From assembly GCA_018660265.1 (NCBI GenBank), contig JABJKS010000011.1, positions 29,928-93,927 of the forward strand: a stretch of 64,000 nt of DNA, in the 5' to 3' direction. The position numbers and the translations under genes were made by a program. Origin of the DNA: Rhodospirillaceae bacterium. Its GTDB lineage: Bacteria; Pseudomonadota; Alphaproteobacteria; GCA-2731375. Of this stretch, positions 51,317 to 60,446 are shown piece by piece (positions within the stretch are counted from its first letter, which is position 1; the number at the start of each line of letters is the position of its first letter). Under the pieces are notes generated by a model that saw only the letters and a list, made by a program, of their open reading frames with translations, did no database searches and had not been told where the DNA came from.

Positions 51317-52060
51317 CTAGCCTCGCGATTTAGCGGAGCGGAGATACAGATCCCAAAGATCCGGTCGCCGCGCCTTGGTCAATTCCTCTGCCTGACGTAA
51401 CCGCCAAGCCCTGATATTCTCGTGGTGACCGGATGTCAAAACCTCCGGCACCTCCCGCCCTTCCCAAACCTGGGGTCGGGTATATTGGGGGTATTCCAAT
51501 AACCCTTGGGCAAAACTTTCTTCGTCCAACGCCGACCCTTCAACAATCACACCGGGCAGCAATCTCACTATCGCATCCAACATCACCAGTGCCGCCGTCT
51601 CTCCCCCCGACAGCACGTAGTCACCGACGCTGACTTCCTCAATCTCGCGTCCCTCCAAGGCCCGTTCATCGACCCCTTCAAAACGCCCGCAGATCAGCGT
51701 GACACCACCCCCACCCGCATCTTGGTCCGCCAACTCCCGGGCCAGCGCCTGATCCAGTCGCCGCCCCCGGGGGCTCAAATAAATGACACGACGCCCAGGT
51801 GACGATATCGCCACATGATCAACCGCCGCTGCCAGAATATCCGGCCGCATAACCATTCCCGGGCCGCCGCCGAAAGGGGCATCGTCCACGGAGCGGTGTT
51901 TATCGCGCGCAAAGTCGCGAATGTCCACCGTTTCCAGCTGCCAAATGCCCTTTTTCAAGGCCTTTCCAGCCAGACTTAGACCCAAGGGACCGGGAAACAT
52001 CTCCGGAAACAGGGTCAGGACCGTCGCCGACCAGTTTTTTTGGTCAGACGCTTCGGTCAT
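51317..52060 (-). CDS. trmD: tRNA (guanine37-N1)-methyltransferase
   Basis: With ATG 52060 the product is 247 residues; two earlier in-frame ATGs lie deeper inside rimM. The SPOUT trefoil knot is evident: [34 protein letters not shown] and [11 protein letters not shown]. It methylates G37 of tRNAs with 36G to prevent frameshifting. It overlaps the end of rimM by 17 bp. Confidence 0.97.
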   Translation of the reverse strand: MTEASDQKNWSATVLTLFPEMFPGPLGLSLAGKALKKGIWQLETVDIRDFARDKHRSVDDAPFGGGPGMVMRPDILAAAVDHVAISSPGRRVIYLSPRGRRLDQALARELADQDAGGGGVTLICGRFEGVDERALEGREIEEVSVGDYVLSGGETAALVMLDAIVRLLPGVIVEGSALDEESFAQGLLEYPQYTRPQVWEGREVPEVLTSGHHENIRAWRLRQAEELTKARRPDLWDLYLRSAKSRG

Positions 52061-52595
52061 CGTCTTCATCGCCGCCATCATTTTCTGTTGGATCAACAAT
52101 CACCAAACGTCCATTAGTGACATCAACCACGGGAACCGCATGGTGATTGAACGGCACCATGATCGTTTCCGGAATGCGGCCGTCCGAACTTTGCGGCTGC
52201 AATTCCAACAAATCGCCGGCACCAAAATCATGAGCCGCCTTCACGGACCCGAAGACCGTGCCATCCGTCAATTCCACCCGCAAACCAACCAGATCAGCGT
52301 AGTAAAATTCCTCCGCCGCAGCCGCTAATTCCGGCAAAACATCGCGCGGCACATAAAGTTTCGTGCCCTTTAGGGCTTCAGCCCCGTTACGGTCGTTGAC
52401 CCCGGGGATGGCGGCCAAAAGACCACCCTTCACCGGCCCCCGCAGGGACAACTCAACTACCTTTCCAGCCTCGTTCCGCAGCACGCCGTAGGCCAGAATA
52501 TCTTCCGGCGTTTCGGTAAAGCTGCGGATCTTAACCAGGCCCTTGATGCCGTGGGCGGCGACAATTTCACCTAGTAAAAGGCGTTCGTCCGACAT
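52044..52595 (-). CDS. rimM: 16S rRNA processing protein RimM
   Basis: The 183-residue protein contains the N-terminal [17 protein letters not shown] and the PRC-barrel [10 protein letters not shown], ending in [11 protein letters not shown] and an acidic tail D-G-G-D-E-D-D-D-R. RimM binds S19 and assists 30S maturation. The order rpsP-rimM-trmD-rplS is the classic operon. Confidence 0.97.
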   Translation of the reverse strand: MSDERLLLGEIVAAHGIKGLVKIRSFTETPEDILAYGVLRNEAGKVVELSLRGPVKGGLLAAIPGVNDRNGAEALKGTKLYVPRDVLPELAAAAEEFYYADLVGLRVELTDGTVFGSVKAAHDFGAGDLLELQPQSSDGRIPETIMVPFNHHAVPVVDVTNGRLVIVDPTENDGGDEDDDRSV

Positions 52596-52622
52596 TTGCC
52601 CGCACCCAGCCCAGCCGACAGC

Positions 52623-53045
52623 TTATGCTTCGGCGGGTGCCTCTTCGGCAGGCGCTTCCTCAGCTGGCGCTTCAACAGCTGGAGCTTCAACAGCCGCCTT
52701 TGCGGCCTCTGCAGCTTCCGCCGCCTCAGCCAGGCGTTCCTGCGCCTTGGCTTTGGGCTTGGCCTTTTCCGGGTTGTTGCGCTGTGCAGGCATGGGGATG
52801 ATCTCCGCCTTGCCGAGGAAGGTTGCGACCCGGTCGGTCGGCTTCGCGCCCTTGTCCAGCCAATAGCGGATGCGCTCTTCCTTCAGGTCCACCCGGTCAT
52901 CGCTGTCTTTCGCCAGCAAAGGGTTGTAGGTGCCCAGACGCTCAATATAGCGGCCATCACGGGGCATGCGGCTGTCGGCAACCACAATACGATAATGGGG
53001 CCGCTTTTTTGCGCCGCCGCGGGCCAGTCTGATCTTCAATGACAT
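52623..53045 (-). CDS. rpsP: 30S ribosomal protein S16
   Basis: The first 80 residues are canonical ([18 protein letters not shown] and [10 protein letters not shown]). The rest is an alanine/glutamate-rich extension with repeats of P-A-E-E-A and V-E-A-P-A, taking the protein to 140 residues. Such low-complexity tails are frequent on S16 in alphaproteobacteria. It is the first gene of the S16-RimM-TrmD-L19 operon, about 100 bp after ffh. Confidence 0.98.
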   Translation of the reverse strand: MSLKIRLARGGAKKRPHYRIVVADSRMPRDGRYIERLGTYNPLLAKDSDDRVDLKEERIRYWLDKGAKPTDRVATFLGKAEIIPMPAQRNNPEKAKPKAKAQERLAEAAEAAEAAKAAVEAPAVEAPAEEAPAEEAPAEA

Positions 53046-53146
53046 TCGTGTATTCCTATTCTCAACTTAAGCTCTAATTTCGCCGTATCTAATCTGTATT
53101 TAAAACTGCATCTAAAATCGTATCGAATTCCGTCTTTCACCGGGGG

Positions 53147-54562
53147 CTACTGACCCGGCATGCCAGGTATTTTGGGCATACCCTGCATAAGTCCTCCCTG
53201 ACCACCAGATCCACCGGGTCCACCCAGTCCTGCCAGACCCTGACGCATCATGCCCTTTTTGCCCATTTTGGAGACTTTTTTCATCATCCCAGACATCTGT
53301 TTGAACTGTTTCAACAGACGGTTTACTTCCTGCACCGAAGTGCCCGAACCCGCCGCGATACGCTTTTTGCGGCTGGCATGAATCAATTTCGGCGAATCCC
53401 GTTCGGCCGTGGTCATAGACAGGATGATCGCTTCCTGCCGCTTGATCAGTTTGGGGTCGAGGTTCGCTTCGGCCATCTGTTTTTTCATCTTGCCGACGCC
53501 GGGTAACATGGCCATCAGACCATCCAAACCGCCCATCTTGGAAATCTGCCGCAGTTGGTCCAACAGATCGTTCATGTCGAACTGACCCTTTTGCACCTTC
53601 TTGGCAAGTTTTTCCGCTTGTTCTTCGTCGATGCTTTCGCTAGCTTTTTCAACCAGACTGACCACATCGCCCATGCCGAGGATACGGCCCGCGATGCGGT
53701 CGGGATGAAAGGTCTCCAGCTCGTCCAGCTTTTCGCCAACGCCCAACAGCTTGATGGGGCAGCCGGTGACGGCGCGCATGGACAGGGCGGCACCGCCGCG
53801 GCCATCGCCATCCACCCGGGTCAGGACAATGCCCGTGAGGTTCAGGCGCTTGTTAAATTGTTCGGCCACATTGACCGCATCCTGGCCGGTCAGGCTGTCA
53901 GCCACCAGCAAGGTTTCCACCGGTTGGGCAACGCCGCCGATGGCCTGAACCTCGGCCATCAGGGCCTCGTCCACATGCATACGCCCGGCAGTATCCAGCA
54001 TGACCACGTCATAGCCCTGCAAGCGGGCTGCCTGCATGGCCCGCTTGGCGATGTCGGTGGGGTTCTGACCCTCGACTATCGGCAGGGTCGGCACATCGAT
54101 CTGTTCGCCCAGAACTTTCAACTGTTCCATAGCAGCAGGGCGGCGGGTATCGAGAGAGGCCATCAAGACCTTTTTCTTATCCTGCGCCACCAAGCGCTTG
54201 GCAAGCTTGGCCGTGGTCGTGGTTTTGCCGGAACCCTGCAGGCCAACCATCAGAATGGCAGCAGGCGGGACAGCATTCAGATTAATCTCAACCGCTTCGC
54301 TGCCCAGGGTATCGACCAGGGCATCGTGTACGATTTTGACCACCATCTGGCCAGGCGAGACCGATTTGACGACTTCCTGGCCAACCGCGCGTTCGCGCAC
54401 CTTGGCGATAAAGTCGCGGGCCACGGGCAGGGCGACATCGGCTTCCAGCAAGGCCTGGCGAACTTCGCGCAGGGCCGCATCGACATCCCCCTCACTCAGC
54501 GCGCCGCGCCGGGTAAGTTTGTCGAATACTGAACCTAGACGGTCTGTAAGGCTATCAAACAT
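53147..54562 (-). CDS. ffh: Signal recognition particle protein Ffh
   Basis: With ATG 54562 (M-F-D-S-L-T-D-R-L) the protein is 471 residues. The NG domain has G-L-Q-G-S-G-K-T-T-T-T-A-K-L, D-T-R-R-P-A-A, D-T-A-G-R and T-R-V-D-G-D-G-R-G-G-A. The methionine-rich M domain ends in repeated G-L-M-Q-G-M-P-K-I-P-G-M-P-G. Ffh with 4.5S RNA targets nascent membrane proteins to FtsY. It directly precedes rpsP on the same strand. Confidence 0.98.
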   Translation of the reverse strand: MFDSLTDRLGSVFDKLTRRGALSEGDVDAALREVRQALLEADVALPVARDFIAKVRERAVGQEVVKSVSPGQMVVKIVHDALVDTLGSEAVEINLNAVPPAAILMVGLQGSGKTTTTAKLAKRLVAQDKKKVLMASLDTRRPAAMEQLKVLGEQIDVPTLPIVEGQNPTDIAKRAMQAARLQGYDVVMLDTAGRMHVDEALMAEVQAIGGVAQPVETLLVADSLTGQDAVNVAEQFNKRLNLTGIVLTRVDGDGRGGAALSMRAVTGCPIKLLGVGEKLDELETFHPDRIAGRILGMGDVVSLVEKASESIDEEQAEKLAKKVQKGQFDMNDLLDQLRQISKMGGLDGLMAMLPGVGKMKKQMAEANLDPKLIKRQEAIILSMTTAERDSPKLIHASRKKRIAAGSGTSVQEVNRLLKQFKQMSGMMKKVSKMGKKGMMRQGLAGLGGPGGSGGQGGLMQGMPKIPGMPGQ

Positions 54563-54782
54563 AGCGCCGCTGCCGTTCCACAAAATGCCACAAAGCAAAA
54601 TGCCCTGGGGCCGTCAAAAGATTATCAAAATTGCACGCAAAACCGGGCCGCGTATGAAAAACAACAGCGAACCTGGGTCGCGGCGGTTTTTAGGTCTATC
54701 GGGGGTAAGTGTCAAGCGGGCGAACGGTATTTAGACCGCCCGCCCGCCAGGATAGTTTCCCATCCGTCACGCATTCCGGCTT

Positions 54783-56462
54783 TTACTGGGTCAACAGCCG
54801 GTTTACGGCGGAGACGATGGCGCGCAACGAGGCGGAGTTGGTGTTTGGGTGGACGCCGACACCGTGGGCGATTTCGCCGTCCTCTCCCTCCAACTGAATG
54901 AAGCAGACCGCTTCCACGTCCGATCCCGCACCCATGGCGCGTTGGGTATAGTCCTTGAAGGTGGCCTGGACACCGCAGCTGTCTTTTAGGGCACCAAAGA
55001 AGGCATCTATGGGGCCATCGCCGCGGCCAACAATATCGCGCACCTCGCCATAGGCCCGCACGGTGGCGGTGCACATGATGACGTCGGCGGACTCGGCGGT
55101 GGAGTTCATGCGATAGTCGACCAATTCAAAAGGCTCGATGCTGTCCAGATAGGTTTCCTTGAAGCTGCTCCAAATCTCGACCGGGGTGATTTCCTTGCCC
55201 GTCTGATCACCGATATTCTGGATCACCCTGGAGAACTCCACCTGCATGTCACGGGGCATATCGATGCCGAATTCCGTGTCCATAATATAGGCCACGCCGC
55301 CTTTGCCGGACTGGCTGTTGACCCGGATAATGGCCTCATAAGAGCGGCCTACATCCATGGGATCGATGGGCAGATAAGGTACTTCCCAGACCGGGTCGTT
55401 GGAGGATTTGTTGGCCGCCATGCCTTTTTTGATGGCGTCCTGATGCGAGCCGGAAAAGGCTGTATAGACCAGCTCACCCGCATAGGGGTGGCGTTCGGGT
55501 ACGTCCAGCTGGGTGCAAAATTCCGAAACGTCGATGGATTCCTGAATATTACTGAAATCCAACTCCGGATCCACGCCCTGGCTGAAAATATTCAGGGCCA
55601 GGGTGATGACATCCACGTTGCCCGTCCGCTCGCCGTTACCAAACAAGGTCCCTTCTACCCGGTCCGCACCGGCCATCAGGCCCAGTTCCGTCGCCGCAAC
55701 CGCGGTGCCCCGGTCATTATGAGGGTGCAGGGACAGGATGACCTTCTCCCGGTCTTTGAAATTGCGGTGCATCCATTCGATCTGATCGGCGCAGTAGTTG
55801 GGCGAGGCCATTTCGACCGTCGCCGGCAGATTGAAGATTACCGGGTTCTCAGTTGTGGGCTGCCAGATATCCATCACCGAATGACAGACATCCAGGGCGT
55901 AATCCAGTTCCGTACCGGTGAAGCTTTCCGGCGAATATTCCAGACGCACGTTGGTGCCGCCGGCCTCTAATGCGGGGATTTTTTCCTTGATCCAGGCCGC
56001 ACCGTCCGTGGCGATCTTTTTGATCCCGTCCCGGTCCTGGGCGAAAACCACCCGGCGCTGTAATTCGGACGTGGAATTGTACAGATGGACAATGGCGTTC
56101 TTGCAGCCATCCAGGGCCTCGAACGTACGCTCGATCAATTCCGGGCGGGATTGGGTCAGGACCTGAATATAGACATCGTCGGGGATCAGGTTGTTTTCGA
56201 TGATGTGTCGGGTGAAATCAAAATCCGTGTCAGAGGCAGCGGGAAAGCCGACCTCAATTTCCTTAAAGCCCAATTTCAGCAAATGATTGAAAAAGTGCAT
56301 CTTTTTCTGCCGGCCCATGGGATCGACCAGGGCCTGGTTGCCATCCCGCAGATCGACCGAGCACCAGATCGGTGCCTTTTCGATAATGTTGCCGGGCCAT
56401 TGCCGGTTCGGCAGGTCAATGGGTGGGAAGGCACGGTATTTATGGATTGCCATAGTGTTCAT
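54783..56462 (-). CDS. leuA: 2-isopropylmalate synthase (long, fungal/actinobacterial-type)
   Basis: The 559-residue protein starts M-N-T-M-A-I-H-K-Y; ATG 56453 is an alternative. W-C-S-V-D-L-R-D-G-N-Q-A-L, E-V-G-F-P-A-A-S-D-T-D-F-D-F and H-P-H-N-D-R-G-T-A-V are the catalytic TIM-barrel signatures of the long LeuA type found in actinobacteria and fungi, followed by the C-terminal regulatory domain with G-R-G-D-G-P-I-D-A-F-F. It condenses acetyl-CoA with 2-oxoisovalerate. GAGGAG lies before the ATG. The start overlaps the stop of an upstream small open frame (TTATGA), which may couple translation. Leucine feedback inhibition through the C-terminal domain is expected. Confidence 0.96.
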   Translation of the reverse strand: MNTMAIHKYRAFPPIDLPNRQWPGNIIEKAPIWCSVDLRDGNQALVDPMGRQKKMHFFNHLLKLGFKEIEVGFPAASDTDFDFTRHIIENNLIPDDVYIQVLTQSRPELIERTFEALDGCKNAIVHLYNSTSELQRRVVFAQDRDGIKKIATDGAAWIKEKIPALEAGGTNVRLEYSPESFTGTELDYALDVCHSVMDIWQPTTENPVIFNLPATVEMASPNYCADQIEWMHRNFKDREKVILSLHPHNDRGTAVAATELGLMAGADRVEGTLFGNGERTGNVDVITLALNIFSQGVDPELDFSNIQESIDVSEFCTQLDVPERHPYAGELVYTAFSGSHQDAIKKGMAANKSSNDPVWEVPYLPIDPMDVGRSYEAIIRVNSQSGKGGVAYIMDTEFGIDMPRDMQVEFSRVIQNIGDQTGKEITPVEIWSSFKETYLDSIEPFELVDYRMNSTAESADVIMCTATVRAYGEVRDIVGRGDGPIDAFFGALKDSCGVQATFKDYTQRAMGAGSDVEAVCFIQLEGEDGEIAHGVGVHPNTNSASLRAIVSAVNRLLTQ

Positions 56463-56638
56463 AACGTTAGCTCCTCAATGCGGCTATCGACCGGCCGGCC
56501 CAACAATTTAGTGCCCCCGTCGCGCGCTGGTTCTGCCGACAGATAATCTGCATAAGACAAAAAAGCGCTGCGGCACAGGCCGGCAGGCAATAGACGAAAA
56601 TAACAGTGGTGTTCAGTTCTAGTCTTGAAATCGTGCAT
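56459..56638 (-). CDS. Possible leader peptide upstream of leuA
   Basis: An open frame starting at ATG 56638 (M-H-D-F-K-T-R-T-E-H-H-C-Y-F-R-L-L-P) or three codons earlier at 56647 runs to TGA 56459-56461, overlapping the leuA start codon by 4 bp. AAGGGA lies before it. Leucine codons CTA, TTG, CTG occur just before a short GGC-loop-GCC hairpin and a TTTTTT run inside the frame, the arrangement of an attenuation leader, but leucine codons are not enriched strongly enough to be convincing. No family similarity is recognised. Confidence 0.35.
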   Translation of the reverse strand: MHDFKTRTEHHCYFRLLPAGLCRSAFLSYADYLSAEPARDGGTKLLGRPVDSRIEELTL

Positions 56639-56758
56639 GTGACGCATGGTCCCTTAGCGTGCGCGCAAAAAATGCGGCATCCCGGCGCCCCTCAAGGGCC
56701 GGGTCGCTAAGTCGCAGGGCAAGGCCCGCTATGTGGTAAGACCGCGTCATGGGGTCGG

Positions 56759-56787
56759 AAACTATCTTTCGATCCGGTTCACGTCAA
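56759..56787 (-). promoter_or_regulatory. Candidate leuA promoter
   Basis: On the minus strand TTGACG (56787-56782) and TAGTTT (56764-56759) are 17 bp apart, a good sigma-70 -35 and a weaker -10. Transcription would begin near 56752 and leave a leader of about 290 nt. Within it CCCGGC and GCCGGG can pair around 56681-56703, and TTTTTT follows at about 56670, a terminator-like element before the leader open frame. Confidence 0.4.
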
Positions 56788-56880
56788 GCAGGTTAACTAT
56801 ATTAAACCCTGGTTAATAGGTTATTAAGGCCAAAAAGCGGTCTATTTTAAGCATTTAGGCGGATTTTGCGATTTGCCCTA

Positions 56881-57648
56881 TCAAGCTTTCGGGAAGCGCA
56901 GGGCGACCAGCTCCAACCCCTCCGCACCGGCCTGGATCTCTATCGCCCCCTCATCCGTAGAGGCAAATTCGACCGAGAGGGCCGGCAAAGCGGCATCCCC
57001 GCGCAGCAAGCTTCCCGATACGACAACATGATATTGTCCCCCGCCCTCTGCCGTGTCGGGCAACAGGTATTTTCCGTTGGATGGCAACGCCAACCAGTTC
57101 ACATACAGGCCGTCTGCTGTCGGTTCGATCAGATATTCTGTTTGTACCATGTTGGTATCTTCGGAATTGGCATCATTGGAATTCTCGCCCCCACCCCCAA
57201 CCGATTTCACACCAACGACCTGACGCTGGCGTCCCTTATCCAGCAGATCGTTGTTGGCGGGCAAATATTTCGCGCCTGAATCCCAGGCCTGACGCAGGGT
57301 AAAATAATGGATGCCCTGATCTTCCGCGATGATCGGGCCATAGGGCGTGTGACCACCGGCATATTGCACTGTTAAAGGATCAGCGCGCAGTTTCCCAACC
57401 CGGCCACCGCCCCCGACAAACAGCTGGAACTGATTGGTCTGATGAAAATGCGGCCGGGTCGTCGAATGGGCCGGCTGCATAACCAGATAGGCCTGTGGCG
57501 CGTCATCACCCGCTATATCCTGGCCATAGTCCCGGGTCCCCGGCTTTGGCGCAGAACCGATGTATTCCCGGCCCGTATAGGGCTGGTCATCGACAAGTTG
57601 TATCGACTCCCGCGTCATGGCGGTTTCAGTGGCGGTTGATATCAACAT
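56881..57648 (-). CDS. Cupin-like protein, function unknown
   Basis: The 255-residue protein shows cupin features: R-P-H-F-H-Q-T-N-Q-F-Q-L-F-V-G-G in the first barrel (H-x-H with E replaced by Q/N) and Y-A-G-G-H-T-P-Y-G-P-I. A second barrel may occupy residues 160-250. No enzyme family is recognised. It has no signal peptide. It is monocistronic and separated from leuA by 418 bp that hold the leuA leader and promoter. Confidence 0.65.
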   Translation of the reverse strand: MLISTATETAMTRESIQLVDDQPYTGREYIGSAPKPGTRDYGQDIAGDDAPQAYLVMQPAHSTTRPHFHQTNQFQLFVGGGGRVGKLRADPLTVQYAGGHTPYGPIIAEDQGIHYFTLRQAWDSGAKYLPANNDLLDKGRQRQVVGVKSVGGGGENSNDANSEDTNMVQTEYLIEPTADGLYVNWLALPSNGKYLLPDTAEGGGQYHVVVSGSLLRGDAALPALSVEFASTDEGAIEIQAGAEGLELVALRFPKA

Positions 57649-57680
57649 GGCAATTCCTCAACTAGATCTCACGGGCCAGA

Positions 57681-58238
57681 TCACGGAGACCAGATTACAC
57701 GGACTTGGGGCCAGCTTTGCAACCAATTTTTTCGTGCCAAGCGATCCTTAAAAGCCGCCATCCGGCGTTGTCCGATAGGCGTCGGACGGATGATCATAGC
57801 CAGTAAATCTTCAATGCCGTAGGGGGCCGTCAGCTCCAATTCGCCATCGCCCCGAAGGCGGACAGCGACACAGGTCGGGGTTTCAAGCCAAAACCTCATG
57901 GCATCCGTAGTGGACGTGTAGGACCGATCACCGTTGCGCAGATGCATCCTGGCCTGGTTCTTCACCGACCAACAGGGACCGGGCAGGGCGCGGCACAGGC
58001 GGGCTTGCAACGCCTGTTCGCTTTCCCGGGTAATATCGTCGGCCTGGAAATACAAAAGGTCGACATCATCAAGGGCGGTTGCCTGGTCGTATCCATGCAA
58101 ATGGTCCCACACCTTGGCCCGGATAAAACCCGCACCAATCCAGCAATCAGCCAGGTCAAGCTGCCGGGCTGCCGCCAAGGCCGCCATCATCCATGGATCA
58201 GCGGCAATCAGGGCGAGGACGTCAGCCTCGTTCCGCAT
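57681..58238 (-). CDS. Nucleotidyltransferase family protein (COG3575/DUF925-type)
   Basis: Starting at ATG 58238 the product is 185 residues; the frame extends upstream but only inside the membrane-protein gene. D-C-W-I-G-A-G-F-I-R-A-K-V-W-D and D-D-V-D-L-L-Y-F give a nucleotidyltransferase-like G-x-x-R and D-x-D pattern. The C-terminal V-R-L and G-I-E-D-L-L-A-M-I-I-R-P-T complete the family signature. The biochemical role is unknown. It overlaps the preceding gene by 17 bp. Confidence 0.8.
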   Translation of the reverse strand: MRNEADVLALIAADPWMMAALAAARQLDLADCWIGAGFIRAKVWDHLHGYDQATALDDVDLLYFQADDITRESEQALQARLCRALPGPCWSVKNQARMHLRNGDRSYTSTTDAMRFWLETPTCVAVRLRGDGELELTAPYGIEDLLAMIIRPTPIGQRRMAAFKDRLARKNWLQSWPQVRVIWSP

Positions 58239-59013
58239 AAAGACGACGTTGGAAAGAGACGAGATACAACGCCAAAAACAGCGCGAAATAAAACTCCTGC
58301 GTCTCCGACGCCCTGATATCCAGGGGATAGGGTATGGGCCAGCCGAACAATTTTTCCAGTCGTTGGGGCAGGCCAATGGCAATGGCCAGCACGGCGGTGG
58401 GCACAAGCTGTTGCGTCGGCCATAGCCAAAATTGCGGATCCGTAGCGTGGATTGGTCGGGACCGTCGCGTAACAAACAGGAACAGAGGATACAACAGACC
58501 GCCAACTAAGACCCCGAGTTCCAGGGCCAGGCGTGGCTTTTGATCCAGCCAGGACGATGTGTTGTGCAGGTTGGTTTCGCCCTGGTCGTTCAGATTGCTC
58601 ATCGCCTCAGGGGTTTCCCAACCCAGCCAATGCTGCCCCCAGGACGCTTCCTCGCCGCCAAAATAGGTGCTGCCCAGGATCATCACGACCAGCCATACCG
58701 TCAGCCAGCGCACTGGCAACAGTCCCGCATAACGCAAGGCCAACAGCCCCGCTATAACGCCCGGCACCAAAACCACGACCGTGCCGGTTTCCACCGGTCC
58801 CAGTTCGCTTTGCCACAAAGCGCGGTAGAGGGGTTCGTTAATCATACGAAACCCAAGTTCTATGACAATGGCGGCAATCGGCAACCACAGCCAGGCCCAC
58901 TCCGGCAATTGCGGCAATTGCGGCAAACCAGGTCGCTGCCCCGCAGTTGGGTCACCCGGATCAGATCTATGGGAATTTTGTTGTCCGTTCACGCAGCCAG
59001 CCTCACCCCGCAC
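58222..59013 (-). CDS. Polytopic membrane protein, conserved hypothetical
   Basis: The 263-residue protein has about six hydrophobic segments. The distinctive conserved loop Y-F-G-G-E-E-A-S-W-G-Q-H-W-L-G-W-E-T-P-E followed by Q-G-E-T-N-L-H-N is shared by a widespread family without known function, in which the acidic/His residues may form a periplasmic active site. An N-terminal proline-rich stretch contains a small 9-bp tandem repeat encoding L-P-Q repeats. It precedes and overlaps the nucleotidyltransferase gene. Confidence 0.75.
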   Translation of the reverse strand: MRGEAGCVNGQQNSHRSDPGDPTAGQRPGLPQLPQLPEWAWLWLPIAAIVIELGFRMINEPLYRALWQSELGPVETGTVVVLVPGVIAGLLALRYAGLLPVRWLTVWLVVMILGSTYFGGEEASWGQHWLGWETPEAMSNLNDQGETNLHNTSSWLDQKPRLALELGVLVGGLLYPLFLFVTRRSRPIHATDPQFWLWPTQQLVPTAVLAIAIGLPQRLEKLFGWPIPYPLDIRASETQEFYFALFLALYLVSFQRRLYAERG

Positions 59014-59052
59014 CCATCCATTTACCCAGCGGTTATGCAGTAGGCTTAGGTG

Positions 59053-59808
59053 CTAGCCTTCCGCCAAACTGACCAACGCCGCCATATCGTCAACCTTAAC
59101 CTGCGCATGGTCCGGCAGCGAAATGATCTTGTCGGTTTTCAATCGGGTAAAGGTGCGGCTTACAGTTTCAATGGTCAATCCCAGATAGTCGGCAATGTCG
59201 GCCCGGCTCATTGGCAGCGCGATGGGATCCTTGGGCTGATCGGCAGCGGCAGCCCGTTTCATCAAGCTGCATAGGAAAGAGGCAATTTTCTCTTTCGCAT
59301 TCATTCGCCCCAATAACAACATATGGTCTTGTGCCTGACTAAGCGTGGCGTTGGTCATGGTCAAAAGCTGGCGGTCCATTTCCGGATTCTTCCGACCGAT
59401 TCGTTTTAAATCGGTCACGGAAAACCGGCACAGCCTGGAACCTGTCAGGGCCTCGGCGTTACAGATATAATTGTCCTCAACAGATAACCCCATAAATTCG
59501 CCGGGTAGGGCAAAACCGATAATTTGCCGCCGGCCATCAGGCAGAAGTTTTGAAAGCCGGAAGGCACCCGACAATATGGTGTAAAAATATGTCGCGTCAT
59601 CCCCCTCCATAAACAGGCTGTCTTCGCCAGAGAGGTCGCGGAAACTGTGCAGCGCTTCCAGCTGCAACAGGGCTTTGTCATCAAGTACGGCGCAAAACGC
59701 CCGGGAATGGACCGCACAATCACGGCAGGCCTGATCCGTTGCGGATAAGCTTCGCCGCCCGCAACCGCCGCCAGAAGACGGCTCTTCGTAGGTTTGCGTC
59801 ATATCCAT
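59053..59808 (-). CDS. FNR/FnrN-type oxygen-responsive transcriptional regulator
   Basis: ATG 59808 follows GAGGGG and gives 251 residues. The N-terminus has C28-R-D-C31-A-V-H-S-R-A-F-C39 (C-x2-C-x7-C), and C127 lies in S-R-L-C-R-F, the four ligands for an oxygen-labile [4Fe-4S] cluster in FnrN/FnrL proteins. A cyclic-nucleotide-binding-like barrel and an HTH with D-I-A-D-Y-L-G-L-T-I-E-T-V-S-R follow; E-x-x-S-R is the FNR-box contact motif. It would activate genes under low oxygen. No clear TTGAT-N4-ATCAA site was found in its own upstream region. Confidence 0.92.
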   Translation of the reverse strand: MDMTQTYEEPSSGGGCGRRSLSATDQACRDCAVHSRAFCAVLDDKALLQLEALHSFRDLSGEDSLFMEGDDATYFYTILSGAFRLSKLLPDGRRQIIGFALPGEFMGLSVEDNYICNAEALTGSRLCRFSVTDLKRIGRKNPEMDRQLLTMTNATLSQAQDHMLLLGRMNAKEKIASFLCSLMKRAAAADQPKDPIALPMSRADIADYLGLTIETVSRTFTRLKTDKIISLPDHAQVKVDDMAALVSLAEG

Positions 59809-60110
59809 AGTGGTTCCCCTCAACTGCCGATCACAACTCAGATCCCCCCACAGGACACTTTATGAATTGTAATATTAACCAAAGCAGTACGGATCATACA
59901 GTGAAAAATATCGCAGTCAGGTTAATCGGATATGTATCACCCCTTTATCCAAGGCCCGCCGGACTGTGCGTCACGACAGGACAAAGGAAGGACCCCGATG
60001 CCGCTGCCGGAGAGGAGGGGGCATTGCTTATGGCGGCAATCGGGGCCCTTGAGCATTTCCGCGACGGAAACACTCGGTCGCTCAAAGTGGCGTAACCGAA
60101 CAGATTACCG
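59809..60110. other. Non-coding region upstream of the FNR-type gene
   Basis: No gene is supported. A 77-codon open frame on the plus strand (59862-60095) has no ribosome site, no recognisable motif and biased composition, and is not called. A lone half of the intergenic repeat, GAGCATTTCCGCGACGGAAA, lies at 60051-60070. The FNR-gene promoter must be in the first 150 bp. Confidence 0.5.
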
Positions 60111-60210
60111 AGAGCAATTTTCAAATAATTAGAATCGCTTGTGCGATCTAAGTGATTGGTTCAATTGCTCGATCCTTAAGAGCTTGAGCATGTTTAAAAA
60201 AACATGCTCT
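60111..60210. repeat. Two-hairpin intergenic repeat, copy E
   Basis: AGAGCAATTTTCAAATAATT opens the first hairpin, closed by TGATTGGTTCAATTGCTC, with inner arms AATCGC/GCGATC. The second hairpin is GAGCATGTTT/AAACATGCTC around AAA. Confidence 0.85.
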
Positions 60211-60329
60211 TGGCTGCATAAGCGTTTCCGGGCAATCAGAAATTGCGCCTGATGCCCAAAAATAGAGGGCATCAATCAAACCGTCGCCTGTTGTCCTCAG
60301 CGTGGCGAAGGGTCGATATTAGACATAAT

Positions 60330-60402
60330 ATATGCCCCGTTGACTGAAATTGTAAGGGTTGGAAACAAAAAGGACCCTCAATTCATCGTGAGTGGGGCAT
60401 AT
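60330..60402. repeat. Imperfect 73-nt inverted repeat upstream of the acetyltransferase gene
   Basis: Terminal ATATGCCCC (60330-60338) pairs with GGGGCATAT (60394-60402). Internally GAAATTGTAAGGGT (60346-60359) pairs with ACCCTCAATTC (60374-60384), with bulges. It could be a miniature transposon remnant, a structured RNA or an attenuator for the gene at 60447. Confidence 0.5.
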
Positions 60403-60446
60403 TGCCGCACACCGATATAGGACAGATTTAGGATAGCCTGAACGCC

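Noticed and set aside
53555..54532. A 325-codon plus-strand open frame
   Set aside because: It is antisense to ffh; histidine/glutamine-rich composition is typical of a shadow frame.
59862..60095. A 77-codon open frame upstream of the FNR-type gene
   Set aside because: No ribosome site, no motif, and its 3' part overlaps a half copy of the intergenic repeat.
59809..60446. An FNR box (TTGAT-N4-ATCAA) upstream of the FNR-type gene
   Set aside because: Only half-site-like strings such as ATCAATCAAAC occur, without the correct spacing.
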